From assembly GCF_016920785.2 (NCBI RefSeq), contig NW_024609846.1, positions 74,347,816 through 74,411,815 of the forward strand: a DNA stretch of 64,000 nucleotides, given 5' to 3'. This DNA is from Ixodes scapularis. Taxonomy: Eukaryota > Arthropoda > Arachnida > Ixodida > Ixodidae. The notes beneath the pieces are model-generated. The model was not told the DNA's origin. It did no database searches and saw nothing but the letters and a program-made list of their open reading frames with translations. Each line of letters starts with the position of its first letter. Within the stretch, counting starts at the first letter, position 1. This document shows, piece after piece, positions 11,785 through 21,331 of this stretch. The translations under genes and the position numbers were made by a program.

Positions 11785-12602
11785 TGTGGGCTTACACACT
11801 TCGTATGTCCCGTACATAGCTGTTCCTTGAATTGTTTTTCCGGCGCTTCTGGTCGATATCGCAAGAGCGAATGACATTTTAGCGAACAGCGACATCTGAG
11901 CGAATCGACGTTTTAGCGAATAACGGGGGCGCGCGTTAACCCATCCGTCGCGCTGCGCTTCACGCCGCTTCGCGGCGACAGTCTGCGGCGGCTCAATACA
12001 AAAGTGTGAACCCACTTGGCCCACCCGAAAACGCCGCTTCGCGGCGTCCGACTGTTCGCTGAAGTGTCGTTCGGTGAAACGTGGGCGTTCGCTAAAACGT
12101 CATTCGATGAAGGGGGTGCCTCCCGTGTTTCCCGAACCCCTACCAATAGGTTTAGCTCAGGCAGGCCGTGGGCGCCGCTGTGTCGGGGCACGCTACTCGG
12201 ATGCGAGGAGGTAGGCCGTATGCCGCTTGTACTTCTCGGGTGACTTGCTACGGGCGCACACTTCGAGACCATGACACTTAGACGCGTCCGCCCCTCCGGG
12301 GTGTGTTCGTAATACCGTCAACCACGGGCGCGTCCATTTCCCGCACGCTTTATAAGCCGGTCCGAAACAAAGGCCGGGGGCTCTCGTCAGGAGGGGGCCT
12401 TGGCCCACGGAGCTCTATTTGAAGCTCTTCCTCTTTCCGTGAATTTGCCTATTGCTGTAGCGCGGAGTCCGATCGGTGGTCCTGTCACATCAAGGCACCG
12501 CCGATTCAAGCGTGCAGACGCTTGAGTCAATAAACACCTCGTCCTACGGGCCCACAGACATACCGTGTTCCTGAGTGGTAACCCCGAAAGGGAAAGCCCA
12601 CA
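11785..12602 (+). mobile_element. Candidate LTR with promoter and poly(A) signal
   Basis: The segment starts TGTGGGCTT and ends AAAGCCCACA, giving 9-bp inverted termini of TG...CA form. Near its right end it contains CTTTATAAGC (about 12347), a TATA-like box, and CAATAAACA (about 12530), a poly(A) signal, in the order expected for U3-R-U5 on the plus strand. No matching target duplication was found (GGTG on the left, GTTC on the right), so it may be one end of a rearranged element. The centre carries GC-rich imperfect palindromes (GCCGCTTCGCGGCG type). Confidence 0.45.
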
Positions 12603-12860
12603 GTTCTCACATCAAAGTCAAAAACTGCTTTAGTGGCAGTCGTGCTTTAAATGAACCGCCGCATCCAATTCAATAAGTTCGACATGTGGCATAAGAAACA
12701 CCGATAACCCGGTAACTCGTAGTTGCATTTCGGCGTAATATGATCAACTATACTCAAACGCTGCTGAGTGAATTTAGGGGCAGATGACGAGAAACGCACT
12801 GAGCGTGCGAATGCTCCTGGTTTGCACGCGGCCTTGAAAACCTTGAAAACCCTTGAATTT

Positions 12861-12878
12861 GGGGGGGGGGGGGGGGGG
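12861..12878. repeat. Poly-G tract (18 G)
   Basis: Uninterrupted run of 18 G in a purine-rich stretch between two LTR-like segments. Length should be treated cautiously because such runs are error-prone in assemblies. Confidence 0.8.
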
Positions 12879-12990
12879 AGTGTTGAGATACGGGAAAAGG
12901 GGATAAATGTCCATGCGTACTATTATTCACCCTAAGAGGGGAAAAGACTCGCATGACCAAAGGGATGGGGATTAAAAGTGGGATAGGGTG

Positions 12991-13558
12991 TGTGGGAACC
13001 CATCGTGTTCCTTCCCACCACATCGTGCGCTGCTGACGCCATGTGGCGATAGCATCGAAGGGGCGTCGTCGAAGTGGACAATCTCGTGCCCACAGCGGCG
13101 CTGCCTGAGGATGACGAGGCTAGAAAAGCGACGGAGAGACGACGGTTACGGCTCTCGGCTGTGCGGGACAAACCAGGACGGCTGCCTGGCTTCTTGAGCG
13201 CGGGGCTTTGATTGCCGCCGCTAGCCGGCGACCTGCCCGGAGCTGCGGCCCCCCCATGGAAGACTACTGCCTGGCTTCTGGGCCGCGGGGCTTGGATTGC
13301 CGCCGCAAGCCAGTGACCTTCCTGGAGCCCTTGATGCTGCTGTGCCGGGTAGAAACCAACGCGGCCACTTCCCCCGACCCACAGCTTCCCATGGACGACG
13401 TTTGAGCGCCTGCAGACCATTGGGAAGCCGACCCATGGACGCCGACTGCCCGGACTTTGACGTGAGGCTTGCCTCGTAAATATTGTTGGGTTAATAAACA
13501 GTTAACCTAGAGCGTGTGTCTGTGCACCCGAGGAAGGGGCGTTAAAGAACCGCCCACA
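12991..13558 (+). mobile_element. Solo LTR (568 bp) with 4-bp target duplication
   Basis: It starts TGTGGGAACC and ends CCGCCCACA, so the termini are inverted (TGTGGG/CCCACA). It is flanked by GGTG at 12987-12990 and at 13559-13562. An AATAAA (about 13492) lies about 65 bases before the right end, as for a plus-strand R/U5 junction. Internally there is an imperfect direct repeat built on CTGCCTGGCTTCT and GATTGCCGCCGC. No gag or pol adjoins it, so LTR-LTR recombination is the simplest explanation. Family inferred as Ty3/gypsy-like from the short duplication and TG...CA ends. Confidence 0.6.
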
Positions 13559-13690
13559 GGTGTTAAAGGGGAATCACAAGTTCAAAGTTCCAGGCGGATT
13601 TAAAGGTTGGGAGGGGAGAGGAGAGAGGGGAAGGGGTGTGGGGAGTGGGTGACGTGCGCGATACGAGTGCGAGGGGAAGACTTGCAGGGG

Positions 13691-13930
13691 TCATGGGCGC
13701 TCGGCAAGCTCTGTCCGGTGGAGAAACTCTAGCACGGCACGAAAAATGCTCCATGCTTGCTGCCGGCTACCAGTGGGGAAAAGGAGACACGTGGTTGTAG
13801 CCCTTTGTCCTCCTGCGTTTAGGACAGTGGCGAAGAACACTTTCCTTGCCGCGTCGATGAGGAGTATATGGGTGATGTCCTCGGGGTCCCCACACACTGT
13901 GCACTTCGGGCTGTCAACTCTGCCGGCTCG
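13691..13930 (-). pseudogene. LINE pol 3'-end zinc-finger fragment
   Basis: The minus strand reads CTVCGDPEDITHILL, then FPTGSRQQAWSIFRAVLEFL and LAERP. A C..CG..ED..H.L motif followed by a short acidic/hydrophobic tail is the usual end of pol in RNase H-bearing tick-type LINEs of the I group. The normally conserved next cysteine is replaced (LIDA), so the finger is broken. Upstream reverse transcriptase is missing. Confidence 0.5.
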
Positions 13931-14325
13931 GCCGTCGGTAACTTCAGCGCACTGCTGCGCTTCTTACGCGCTCAAGGTCTTTCTAAAAATGACTGATTTA
14001 TGGGTTTTGGACGACGCTCAGCAAGGTTCTAATTGGAACCACATGTCTATTTTCACTAATTAAAAAATTAATAAGTGAATTTTGATTAATTAACCGACTT
14101 ATCGCAAAGATTGGCCAGCCACATAATGTCCCCCTGGGCGTTTAACTCACTCGCACAACCACATAAGTGTAGCTTTCATGGCTTTTTTTTTAACATATCT
14201 GTAAGAATAAAACAAGAACACCCGGTATATATACACATTATAGCGTCCGGTGCTACCGCTCACCCGAGAAAAGAACCAACGAGGCAAATTTCAGAACACA
14301 CACCTTTACTTCGCTGGAGAACCCA

Positions 14326-14528
14326 GCATACTGGATTCAATCCCCGCCCCTGCCCGTCTCGATCTGGATTAGCGTCGTACCGGCGTGCGGTCGTGTATCA
14401 CTACTGCGTGATGCACGTTAAAAACCCCAGGCTAGCGGTTGTACTGCACTGGCTAAATTGCTCATCTACAGCTGAGAGACCCGTCGTTCTTGGAGGCAGA
14501 GCAAGTTCTAGGCTGTATGAACATACAC
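14326..14528 (+). mobile_element. tRNA-derived SINE, Ruka-like
   Basis: A 203-bp insert lies between two copies of AGAACCCA (14318-14325 and 14529-14536), a plausible 8-bp target duplication. A pol III B-box-like GGATTCAATCC occurs at 14333-14343, and GATGCACGTTAAAAACCCC at about 14411 resembles the conserved GCACGTTAAAGAACCCC tail module common in tick repeats. The sequence on both sides (14236-14317 and 14537-14640) is related to 30284-30470, where the SINE is absent, which supports a real insertion. The assignment to Ruka is from memory and unverified. Confidence 0.45.
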
Positions 14529-14612
14529 AGAACCCAATTTTTTTGCCGGGTGAACGACTGACTGCCCGAGCGTGGCTCGCGCGCGCGTCGCGCGCCAAAC
14601 ACCGGGCGCAAT

Positions 14613-14748
14613 GTGTTTTTTTTTTTTTTTTGTGTCAGCGACGGGTTTTAAAGCCCCCCCCCCCCCCCCCCCCCCCTTCTCTGTCCTCTTGCTCCGTGGC
14701 TGTCCTTTTGTTCGGCTTTTCTTTTTTTTTCTTTTTTTTTTTTTTTTA
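14613..14748. repeat. Homopolymer cluster (T, C, T tracts)
   Basis: Contains a T-run near 14613, about 23 C at 14654-14676 and a long interrupted T-run at 14719-14748. It creates spurious poly-Pro, poly-Gly, poly-Phe and poly-Lys frames on both strands, none of which should be annotated as genes. Confidence 0.8.
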
Positions 14749-14870
14749 AGGTCTTGGGGAGGGACGTTGACCCGGAGCCGAAAGGCGACGGCCATGGCGT
14801 TCCCAGGGTGGTGGTGGTGGGGGGTCGGGGATCGTCCCCGGTTGTAGTATCGACGCATCTTGGAGAAGGT

Positions 14871-15192
14871 AGATTGATTGATTGAAAAACGCATTTATTG
14901 AACGGCCAAAGAGCGTAGAAAAAAGTGAGCTACGAGTTGTCTTCTGCAAGGGTTTCTTCTACGAGAAAGCGTTGGTAACGTTGGGCGCGGCAATATACAC
15001 TTTAAATTTGCGAGCACACTATCCGCGTCTATCTAACAAATTCACGCGCAAATACAGTGGGGAAAGTATTAGTTTTTGCCCAAGCCTATTGCAACGCTCA
15101 TCTTCTTAAATCTTCGTCTTGGTCACCAACATCAAGAAGAACCTTCACAGAATTATGCTTGTTTTCGGTATTACCCGGATCGGCATCATTTG
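14871..15192 (-). other. Repeat tail and 3' end of gypsy C
   Basis: GATTGATTGATTGA (about 14871-14884) followed by a sequence whose complement ends in CAATAAATGCG looks like a minus-strand LINE 3' tail. From about 15197 down to 15108 the minus strand encodes an acidic open tail (VSNDADPGNTENKH, ending DQDEDLRR and a stop), which I read as the end of the gypsy C pol frame now separated from its body at 26800-27385 by the Pao insertion. Confidence 0.4.
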
Positions 15193-15197
15193 ACACC

Positions 15198-15420
15198 TGT
15201 CTCAGAATTGAAGAGGTCGTGTGGGCGTCGTATTTAAATCAGGCAATAAAAGTAAAAACAAAACACAAACTGTATTTACAATAATAAATCAATCGAATAT
15301 ACATCATTACAGAGAAGTGTCTCGATCGGCTTCTGTCGTTCGCCTCGTTCCGCTCGTGCCTCGAGCCTTCTTATTTCTTCTCGTTTCTTATGAGCTTCAA
15401 ATTCTTTCGAATCTGCAACA
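15198..15420 (-). repeat. Pao 3' LTR
   Basis: Matches 26572-26794 with identical length (223 bp). On the minus strand it starts TGTTGCAG directly after the polypurine tract GGGGGGGGAGGA (15421-15432), the plus-strand priming site for reverse transcription. Confidence 0.9.
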
Positions 15421-15432
15421 TCCTCCCCCCCC
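15421..15432 (-). promoter_or_regulatory. Pao polypurine tract
   Basis: Minus-strand GGGGGGGGAGGA abuts the TG of the 3' LTR. In LTR retroelements this RNase H-resistant purine run primes plus-strand DNA; its exact apposition supports the LTR boundary. Confidence 0.8.
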
Positions 15433-15466
15433 ATTCTTTCTTTTTCCGCGTGAGAGTTGCCTTGGT

Positions 15467-17126
15467 TCATTCACTTGCCAGTTCCAGGGGGTAAAGGAGC
15501 TGCACGGGGCGCCGAAGCGTTACCCCGCTCGGTAGGCGCACTAGACAGGAACGCACGTGGTTGTTTCTGCCCAGCTGAACTGCTTCGATCCTCCCCGTTT
15601 TCCACATGAGCCGTGGGGTCTTGTCTTCGTGAACAAGAACGAGGTCCCCGTTCTGTAGGTCGTTTGTCCGCGCCTCCGGCGACCGGTGTGCGGAGCGGAG
15701 CTGAAAGAGGTATTCCGCCATCTCCGCCAGAATTGGTCCAGTAGTTGCTGCCTGTGTAGCCAACGTCTGGTAATGTCCCCTCTCGCAGAATCTGGTATAG
15801 TTTCTAGGTTGACTGATGGGAAAGCCGTCAGACGCCTGCCCAACAAGAAGTACGCAGGCGTTAAAGCATCCTGCTCGTGTGGAGCGTCGTGAACAGGGGC
15901 CAAAGGTCGAGAATTCACGACGGCTTTCACCTCGTGGAGCATGGTCGTTAGTTCTTCGAAACTAAACTTGTTCCTTCCTAGTATGTTCCGTAGACTACGC
16001 TTCACTGTCTGGACCATCCTTTCCCAGAACCCGCCCCACCAGGCTGCTCTTTCAGCGATAAACTTCCACTTTATCCGATGCTGTGAGCAGTGGTCCTGGA
16101 AGCGGCGGTTCGTGAGCACGTCCCATACGCCGCATAAGTTTTTTGCTGCCCTCTTAAAGGTGAGGGCATTGTCTGATTAGACAACGCTGGGTAAGCCCCG
16201 TCGAGCAGTAAAGCGCTGGAAGGCCATGATGAACGCCTCTGTCGATAGGTTGGAGACAAGCTCTAGGTGTAGGGCTCTTGTTACCGCATATGTGAAAAGC
16301 GCAATGTACGACTTTTCATCTGGTGCTGCAGTCTTTAGCATCAGTGGACCGGCAAAATCGATCCCGACCACCTCAAAAGGATTCGCTTGGGTAATCCGAT
16401 CCTGCGGCAAAGGTGCGGTCGGAGCGTTAGCCGTCTTGAGTCAGGCCAACCGACAACCATTACATTTGTTGATGACCTTCTTGGCCAGCTGTCTTGCTCG
16501 CGGTATCCAGAACCGCTCTCGGACTTGGGTTAAGGTGTTCTAAAGTCCGCCGTGCAGTGTTCGACGATGGCAGTCTCCTACCAATAACTCAGTGAAGCGG
16601 TGATCGGGAGGTAACAAAAGCGGGTACTTGATCTCGATTGTTTCGTTTAATTGTTGCAGTCGTCCCCCCACTCGCAACAATCGGTTAGGGTCAATGAAGG
16701 GGGCGAGCGAGACTGCTGGATCGCCTTTCCAGTTTCTTATCTGCCTTTAGATCGTTCAATTCTTGTGTAAAAGCTTCCTGCTGCGTTCGTGCGATCCACC
16801 AAGTCTCGGCTCGTTCAAGCTCTTCGGACGCTAGCGGGCCCTCACGTCGGCTTCGCCGCGTTCGGCAGTTCTTTACAAACCGCACAATCCATGCAGTAAT
16901 CCTGAGGATCCGTTCCAGCGCCCCGTACCGTTCAAGTTTCAATAGAGGTGCAATCCCCTCTGTTGCAGTCTGCAATACGTGATGTTCCAGCTTTCCCTCC
17001 TCTGCAATAACTGCTAGTGGAACGTCGTCGCCCATGACGAGGTTCGGCCATACGTCTTCGGTTTTACCAAGCCACTTTGGACCCTTTCACCACAATTGCA
17101 TACTTTTTAGAGCTTCCGTAGATATG
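15467..17126 (-). pseudogene. Pao integrase and C-terminal domain (interrupted)
   Basis: Minus-strand order: MGDDVPLAVIAEEG at 17035, a degraded HHCC finger (CNGCRLA near 16450), then VGIDFAGP (first catalytic Asp, about 16370), SDNALTF (second Asp, about 16165), WWGGFWERMVQ (catalytic Glu, about 16035) and a DUF5641-like end NGDLVLVHEDKTPRLMWKTGRI at 15663-15590. The D,D-35-E residues are all visible, but a stop lies immediately before SDN, a TGA replaces a Trp codon at about 17090, other stops break the finger region, and the C-terminal part needs a frame change near 15750. At 17126 the frame is cut by gypsy B and resumes at 22353 on the far side. Confidence 0.85.
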
Positions 17127-17131
17127 CCCCG

Positions 17132-18154
17132 AGTACGGGTTCTTTCGTTCCTCTGGTCACCTTGCGCCGTCCAGACTGCTAGGTCCGGATGGGGTGACGG
17201 GCTTCGTTGTGGGAAGCTGGGCGGGTCTTGCCGGAGACGAAGTTGCTTCCCTTGGCCGTCGACGACTAATTCAGTTGACTTTGGGAATTACTTTTAAACA
17301 AAACAATTTAATACTTTTGAAACGAATGAAAATACAAAGAAAAACGATACTGCGAAATGGTAACTTCCCCTGTACGGGGTTGGGAAGGAGGTGGTCGGGT
17401 GTTAGCTTCTCCAAGCTCGGGAGTTGGCTGGCTCGTGGGATTACGTCCCGATTACGGGGACAAAAGTCCCTCGGAATCCCACGACCTGACTCGATTACGG
17501 AGCGACAGCTCTCGAGCCCCAGCACGAACTAAACTCACTCGCTGAGTTTCTCATCCAAGTTACTCGTTGGTCCGTCCCCCTTTAGTGGACCGGCGAATCC
17601 TCGATGCGTTGTGACACAGGCGTTTCCCACCGCCAACCAATCGGCTCACTTTCTCGCCACGTGGGAATTGCTTGTATTCCCGGGTGGGAACCCGCGGTCT
17701 GCGTACATCTCACGGTCAAAGGTCGGCCTGGTTCGGATGCAAGCAAAACCATTTCTCGCATGGCGAAGTGGACAACCGACCCCAGTGTGGATAGCGCCGA
17801 CTAAGTGAGCCATCCCGCAATTCATTCTGCCAGAGGCGGTCTGACGTTGCCGTTCTGCCGCGACCCCCCACACTCGGGCGAGAAAGACTAAACCGATGTA
17901 AACGCGCCGTGTAAACAGCGCCGGCCAGAGCCACTGCGCTCTGGTGGCGGTGGTGGTGTAACTTTACTTTTCCGGCCCGGAACGCACGCTCCGATTCTCT
18001 CGGCAGAAAACGCGCGCCCCGAACCCCGCGTCGTAAAGTACGCCTGTCTCTCGAGGTCGCCCGCCAAGAGAAGTGTTTACAACAGCGCTTTCCCCCCCAG
18101 TCAAATCTCCCTGGTGCTAACGGCCCACCCGCGGAGCTCTCGTCGATCCTTACA
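17132..18154 (-). repeat. Gypsy B 3' LTR
   Basis: 1023 bp; minus strand begins TGTAAGGATCGACG and ends CCCGTACT. Nearly identical to 21331-22352. It follows the minus-strand polypurine tract AAGGGGGGAGG at 18155-18166. Confidence 0.93.
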
Positions 18155-18166
18155 CCTCCCCCCTTA
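18155..18166 (-). promoter_or_regulatory. Gypsy B polypurine tract
   Basis: Minus strand AAGGGGGGAGG directly next to the TG of the 3' LTR; expected plus-strand primer. Confidence 0.85.
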
Positions 18167-18709
18167 AGACTCTTGCTGGACTGAAAGAACATCTAAGAGT
18201 CAAACATGAAAAAAAAGGATCGAAGACATCAGTCGCATTTCTACAAACGATGCACAAAAAAAAACGCAAGTGGCGTTGTAAAAAAAAAAGGTTATCTTCG
18301 TAAACATCAGTGCATAATACTGAAGATGAATACGTATACAAGTGACATGACCGAGCTCTTCAACGCTGCAAAACCAAAAAGACAAAAAAAAAACCGCCAT
18401 TAAACACGCGCCATGCAATGTCCCCATATTGAATGACAGTACGTCACTATAAAAGAAAATACGCGCACATGTCACAATGCAGGCATCAACGTTTACGCCA
18501 AGAACAAGAAAAGAAAGAAGAACGCTGAACGGAACACGCCTGCTGCAATAACCGCGCATCGGAACACACACACAAAAAAAAATGCTTCGCAAAACAATTG
18601 TCTCTAGGCTCGTGCACTGGAAAATGTCAAGTCGCAGCAGCCACGAGGTTTGACGAAGTCTCTTCACGCACGGACACAGCAGCAAGACCACTCTCCTGGG
18701 GTATACAAG
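18167..18709 (-). other. Gypsy B 3' noncoding interior
   Basis: About 540 bp between the last RNase H-like codons and the polypurine tract. T-rich on the minus strand, with no integrase motif (no HHCC, no D,D-35-E). A minus-strand open frame at 18691-18200 is hydrophobic and repetitive with no recognised domain; I treat it as fortuitous. Confidence 0.55.
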
Positions 18710-19027
18710 TCAGGCCGCGCGGTAGGCGGAACCACCCATGCTCTCGGGTGGGCGCAGCGCTGAGTCAGTGGTACCCCAAAATCTGTTCAGCAAGCGAGAC
18801 AAAGCGTCTGCGTTACCGCTAGCGGACCCCTTTCTGTGGGTCATGATCACATCATAGCGCAGTAGCGCTAGAGCCCACTTTGATAGCTTTGCCCCATGCG
18901 GTCTGAAGGACGTCAGGTAGGACAGAGGGTTGTGGTCCGACACGACGTGCACTTTTGCGCCCAAGAGCCCGCCATAAAATGTGACAAGCGCCCAAACGAG
19001 AGCGAACGCCTCGCGCCCAATGGTGGA
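18710..19027 (-). pseudogene. Gypsy B RNase H C-terminal part (out of frame)
   Basis: Minus-strand GAKVHVVSDHNPLSYLTS at 18962-18909 carries the (V/L)SDH.PL motif with an RNase H catalytic Asp, followed by KWALALLRYDVIMTHRKG and NADALSRL, the typical end of gypsy RNase H. It lies in a different frame from the 710-codon ORF that stops at 19028, so a frameshift separates the two halves of RNase H. Confidence 0.75.
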
Positions 19028-21160
19028 TCAGCGTGTTTGGGTAGGAGTGAACGTATGGCTGGCGAACGCGATCGGCTTCTCGGCTCCGCCACTCCCGATC
19101 TGGCCCAGGCACGACCCTGGTGCCACTGCTGACGCGTCTGTCAAAAGCCAGCAAGGCTCCTGCAAGCTCGGGGTCGAAAGGATCGCCGCCTCACAGAGTG
19201 CTGTCTTTAGCTGCGGGAATGCGCCCTCCGCCCCCTCCGGCCTAGGTATTTCGTTCAGTTCGCCCTTTTTGGCAAGGGCCGTGCAGAGCTCGGCGATAGC
19301 AGCGTAGCCTTTTGCGTACTCTCGGAAGTAGCCACACGGTCCCAGGACACTCTGCGGTTCCCTCTTATTACGCGGGTAATCTAAACCCTCGGTCGCGGCG
19401 TCCTTATTTGGGTCGTGCTTATTCGTTCCAGACCCCACGACGTGCCCGGGGAGGGTGACTGACCCCCCGGCAACCTGACACTCCTCGTGAATGAGCTCAC
19501 CTGTTTGTTCAGTCGCGCCGTTTTCGGGGGGCGCGCAGTTTACGTCTCCAAAGTTAGCATCTTCGTGAAGCATGACTCCCACATGTCCCACTCGAGCACG
19601 GCTGTTTCTCAGCCGGCTCGCACGAACCACTTTGGTTCCGCCCTCCCGAGTCACAGGACCTGAAGCCGCCACGAAAGCATTCGGTGATGCTATCCTGTGT
19701 TCACCCTTATCAAAATCCTGGTCTTTGTGCCGGTTCAGCAACTTCCAGTCATACGATGAAAGTAAGCAATCCGCCGTGATAGTCAGTGTATCGGTAACCG
19801 CACACAGTACGGTGACCGGATCACTCTGAGCAACCCCTCCCCGGAGCCTGGCCTGCAGCGGCAAACGCACGAGTTTTGCTGTTACCTGTTGCCCAAAGGC
19901 AGAAACAAGGCGAACTGTGCCGCTATGCCCGACCAGTTCCGGCGGAACGGCGCTCTCTCTGACGACTGTTATTTCACTTCCGGTGTCTAGCACGGCCGTT
20001 AGCTCTTGGTCGCCGGAGAAAAGTTCGACTAGGATCAGTCCTGAACCTCTGGGTCCCCACTTGTCATTCTTATCTACTGCAGCCGTTGGCTGTTGAGGGA
20101 AACTCAAAACAGCAGTTCTCTCCCCTACCATCACTCCCTGTACGAGTGGCTTTCGAGCCGTTTCATCTTGCTCTCTGCGGTTAGGGCAATTTCGCGAAAT
20201 GTGCCCGCTTTGGTTACAGCCAAAGCAACGAGGCGAAGTGCGAGGAGGGCTCTGCTTAGAAGCGTCGGTCTCTGGCTTCGAGCTTTCGCCTCTGACTTCT
20301 ATGCCCCTCGCCGTTCGTCCGTCTCTCTCTGCCTCCTCGTACATCTGTACCACCTTAGCTAGCTCGTGCGCCTGCAGCCACTTTGTCTCTTCACGCAGCG
20401 TGACGTGCCGGAGACACTCCTCACTGAGGCTCGACTTCACCTGGTCTGCGACCATCAGATGAATCAGGTCCTCTTTACTCTCTACATTGCGCGCCTCCAG
20501 GTAGTAGCTGAAATAGCTCGCCGTCCTCGAGGCGAACTGCGCCCACCCCTCGTCTTTTCGCTTACGCGCGCCGGCAAACCGCTTCCGGTACTCGCCAGGG
20601 GTGAGTCGAAGCTCGTCCAGGACGGCGGCCTTGACCGTGTCGTAGCTAGCTATCTCCTCCACAGACAACCTCGTAAAAAGATATTTAACTCTTTCTGACA
20701 ACGCCGGCATTATCAGATGTACTCGGCTCTCATTCGGCACTCCGTAGGCCGCGAACATCTTTTCGACACCGTCGAACCAAACAGGAACTTCCGCGTCAGG
20801 TGGCAGTTTCTGATTTTTAAGAAGTTTCGCGCATTGCGAAACAGGGTTCAGCCTGCCCATTCCCGTTGTCACGGTAGCCGCCCCACCGACACTCGGTCCA
20901 CGCATTGCCGCGATTCTTTCCTCGCTCTCAAGCTTGAGTTTTAATATGGCAATTTCGTGCTCGTGCTCCATGCGCCGCATGGCTTCCGCGTGCGCATGGG
21001 CAGCGCGCTCGTCGGCGGACCGACTTTCTGACCCTTCCGCTCCTCCGTCGGTCCCTTTGTCCCCTTCCGCAGTTTTCGCTTTATCCCCCGATCTCTTCAT
21101 CTTTTCCTGCACACTGACTCCTACGTCTGCGCACACACCAAAGAAACGTGAAGGTTCCAC
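19028..21160 (-). CDS. Gypsy B gag-protease-truncated pol polyprotein
   Basis: Open for 710 codons. Residues 50-90 form a charged coiled coil (EHEHEIAILKLKLESEE). About 100-290 is the capsid-like gag domain (WFDGVEKMF, LDELRLTPGEYRKRF). A zinc knuckle CFGCNQSGHISRNC spans 312-325. The aspartic protease has DTGSE at 392, with a later TADCLLSSYDW. After a charged spacer the frame jumps to FREYAKGYAAIAELCTALAKKG, the end of the reverse-transcriptase thumb, and WLLTDASAVAPGSCLGQ, the start of RNase H. The palm, with its catalytic aspartates, is missing, so gag and protease could function but reverse transcription could not. The intact long frame fits the recent insertion. Confidence 0.85.
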   Translation of the reverse strand: MEPSRFFGVCADVGVSVQEKMKRSGDKAKTAEGDKGTDGGAEGSESRSADERAAHAHAEAMRRMEHEHEIAILKLKLESEERIAAMRGPSVGGAATVTTGMGRLNPVSQCAKLLKNQKLPPDAEVPVWFDGVEKMFAAYGVPNESRVHLIMPALSERVKYLFTRLSVEEIASYDTVKAAVLDELRLTPGEYRKRFAGARKRKDEGWAQFASRTASYFSYYLEARNVESKEDLIHLMVADQVKSSLSEECLRHVTLREETKWLQAHELAKVVQMYEEAERDGRTARGIEVRGESSKPETDASKQSPPRTSPRCFGCNQSGHISRNCPNRREQDETARKPLVQGVMVGERTAVLSFPQQPTAAVDKNDKWGPRGSGLILVELFSGDQELTAVLDTGSEITVVRESAVPPELVGHSGTVRLVSAFGQQVTAKLVRLPLQARLRGGVAQSDPVTVLCAVTDTLTITADCLLSSYDWKLLNRHKDQDFDKGEHRIASPNAFVAASGPVTREGGTKVVRASRLRNSRARVGHVGVMLHEDANFGDVNCAPPENGATEQTGELIHEECQVAGGSVTLPGHVVGSGTNKHDPNKDAATEGLDYPRNKREPQSVLGPCGYFREYAKGYAAIAELCTALAKKGELNEIPRPEGAEGAFPQLKTALCEAAILSTPSLQEPCWLLTDASAVAPGSCLGQIGSGGAEKPIAFASHTFTPTQTR

Positions 21161-21320
21161 TCACCGGCGCCGCGAAATCTCCCTTGAACGGGATGGCACG
21201 GGGTGACAGTGGGCTCCCTTGACGCTAGTCGGTCCCTGATGCGTGGGCTCTCTGCGGTAGTCGTTCCGTTGCCCCTCGATGATGTTTCTTGAATTTCGAT
21301 GTCGTCGAAGCCAATCCTGT

Positions 21321-21331
21321 CGACTGCGCCA
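21321..21331 (-). promoter_or_regulatory. Gypsy B primer-binding site, tRNA-Ser type
   Basis: Minus strand TGGCGCAGTCG starts on the last base of the 5' LTR. It is complementary to a tRNA 3' end CGACTGC-G-CCA, the acceptor arm of serine tRNAs that begin GCAGTCG. The tRNA identity is from memory of arthropod tRNA-Ser. Confidence 0.75.

Noticed and set aside
12932..13436. 162-codon minus-strand frame and overlapping plus-strand frames
   Set aside because: Lie inside a solo LTR with clean termini; multiple frames are open because of high GC content.
14111..14894. Plus and minus frames with poly-Phe, poly-Pro, poly-Gly and poly-Lys
   Set aside because: Created by homopolymer C and T tracts across a SINE insertion.
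18200..18691. 163-codon hydrophobic minus-strand frame as an envelope-like gene of gypsy B
   Set aside because: No signal peptide, cleavage site, cysteine framework or transmembrane anchor pattern; T-rich composition alone explains it.
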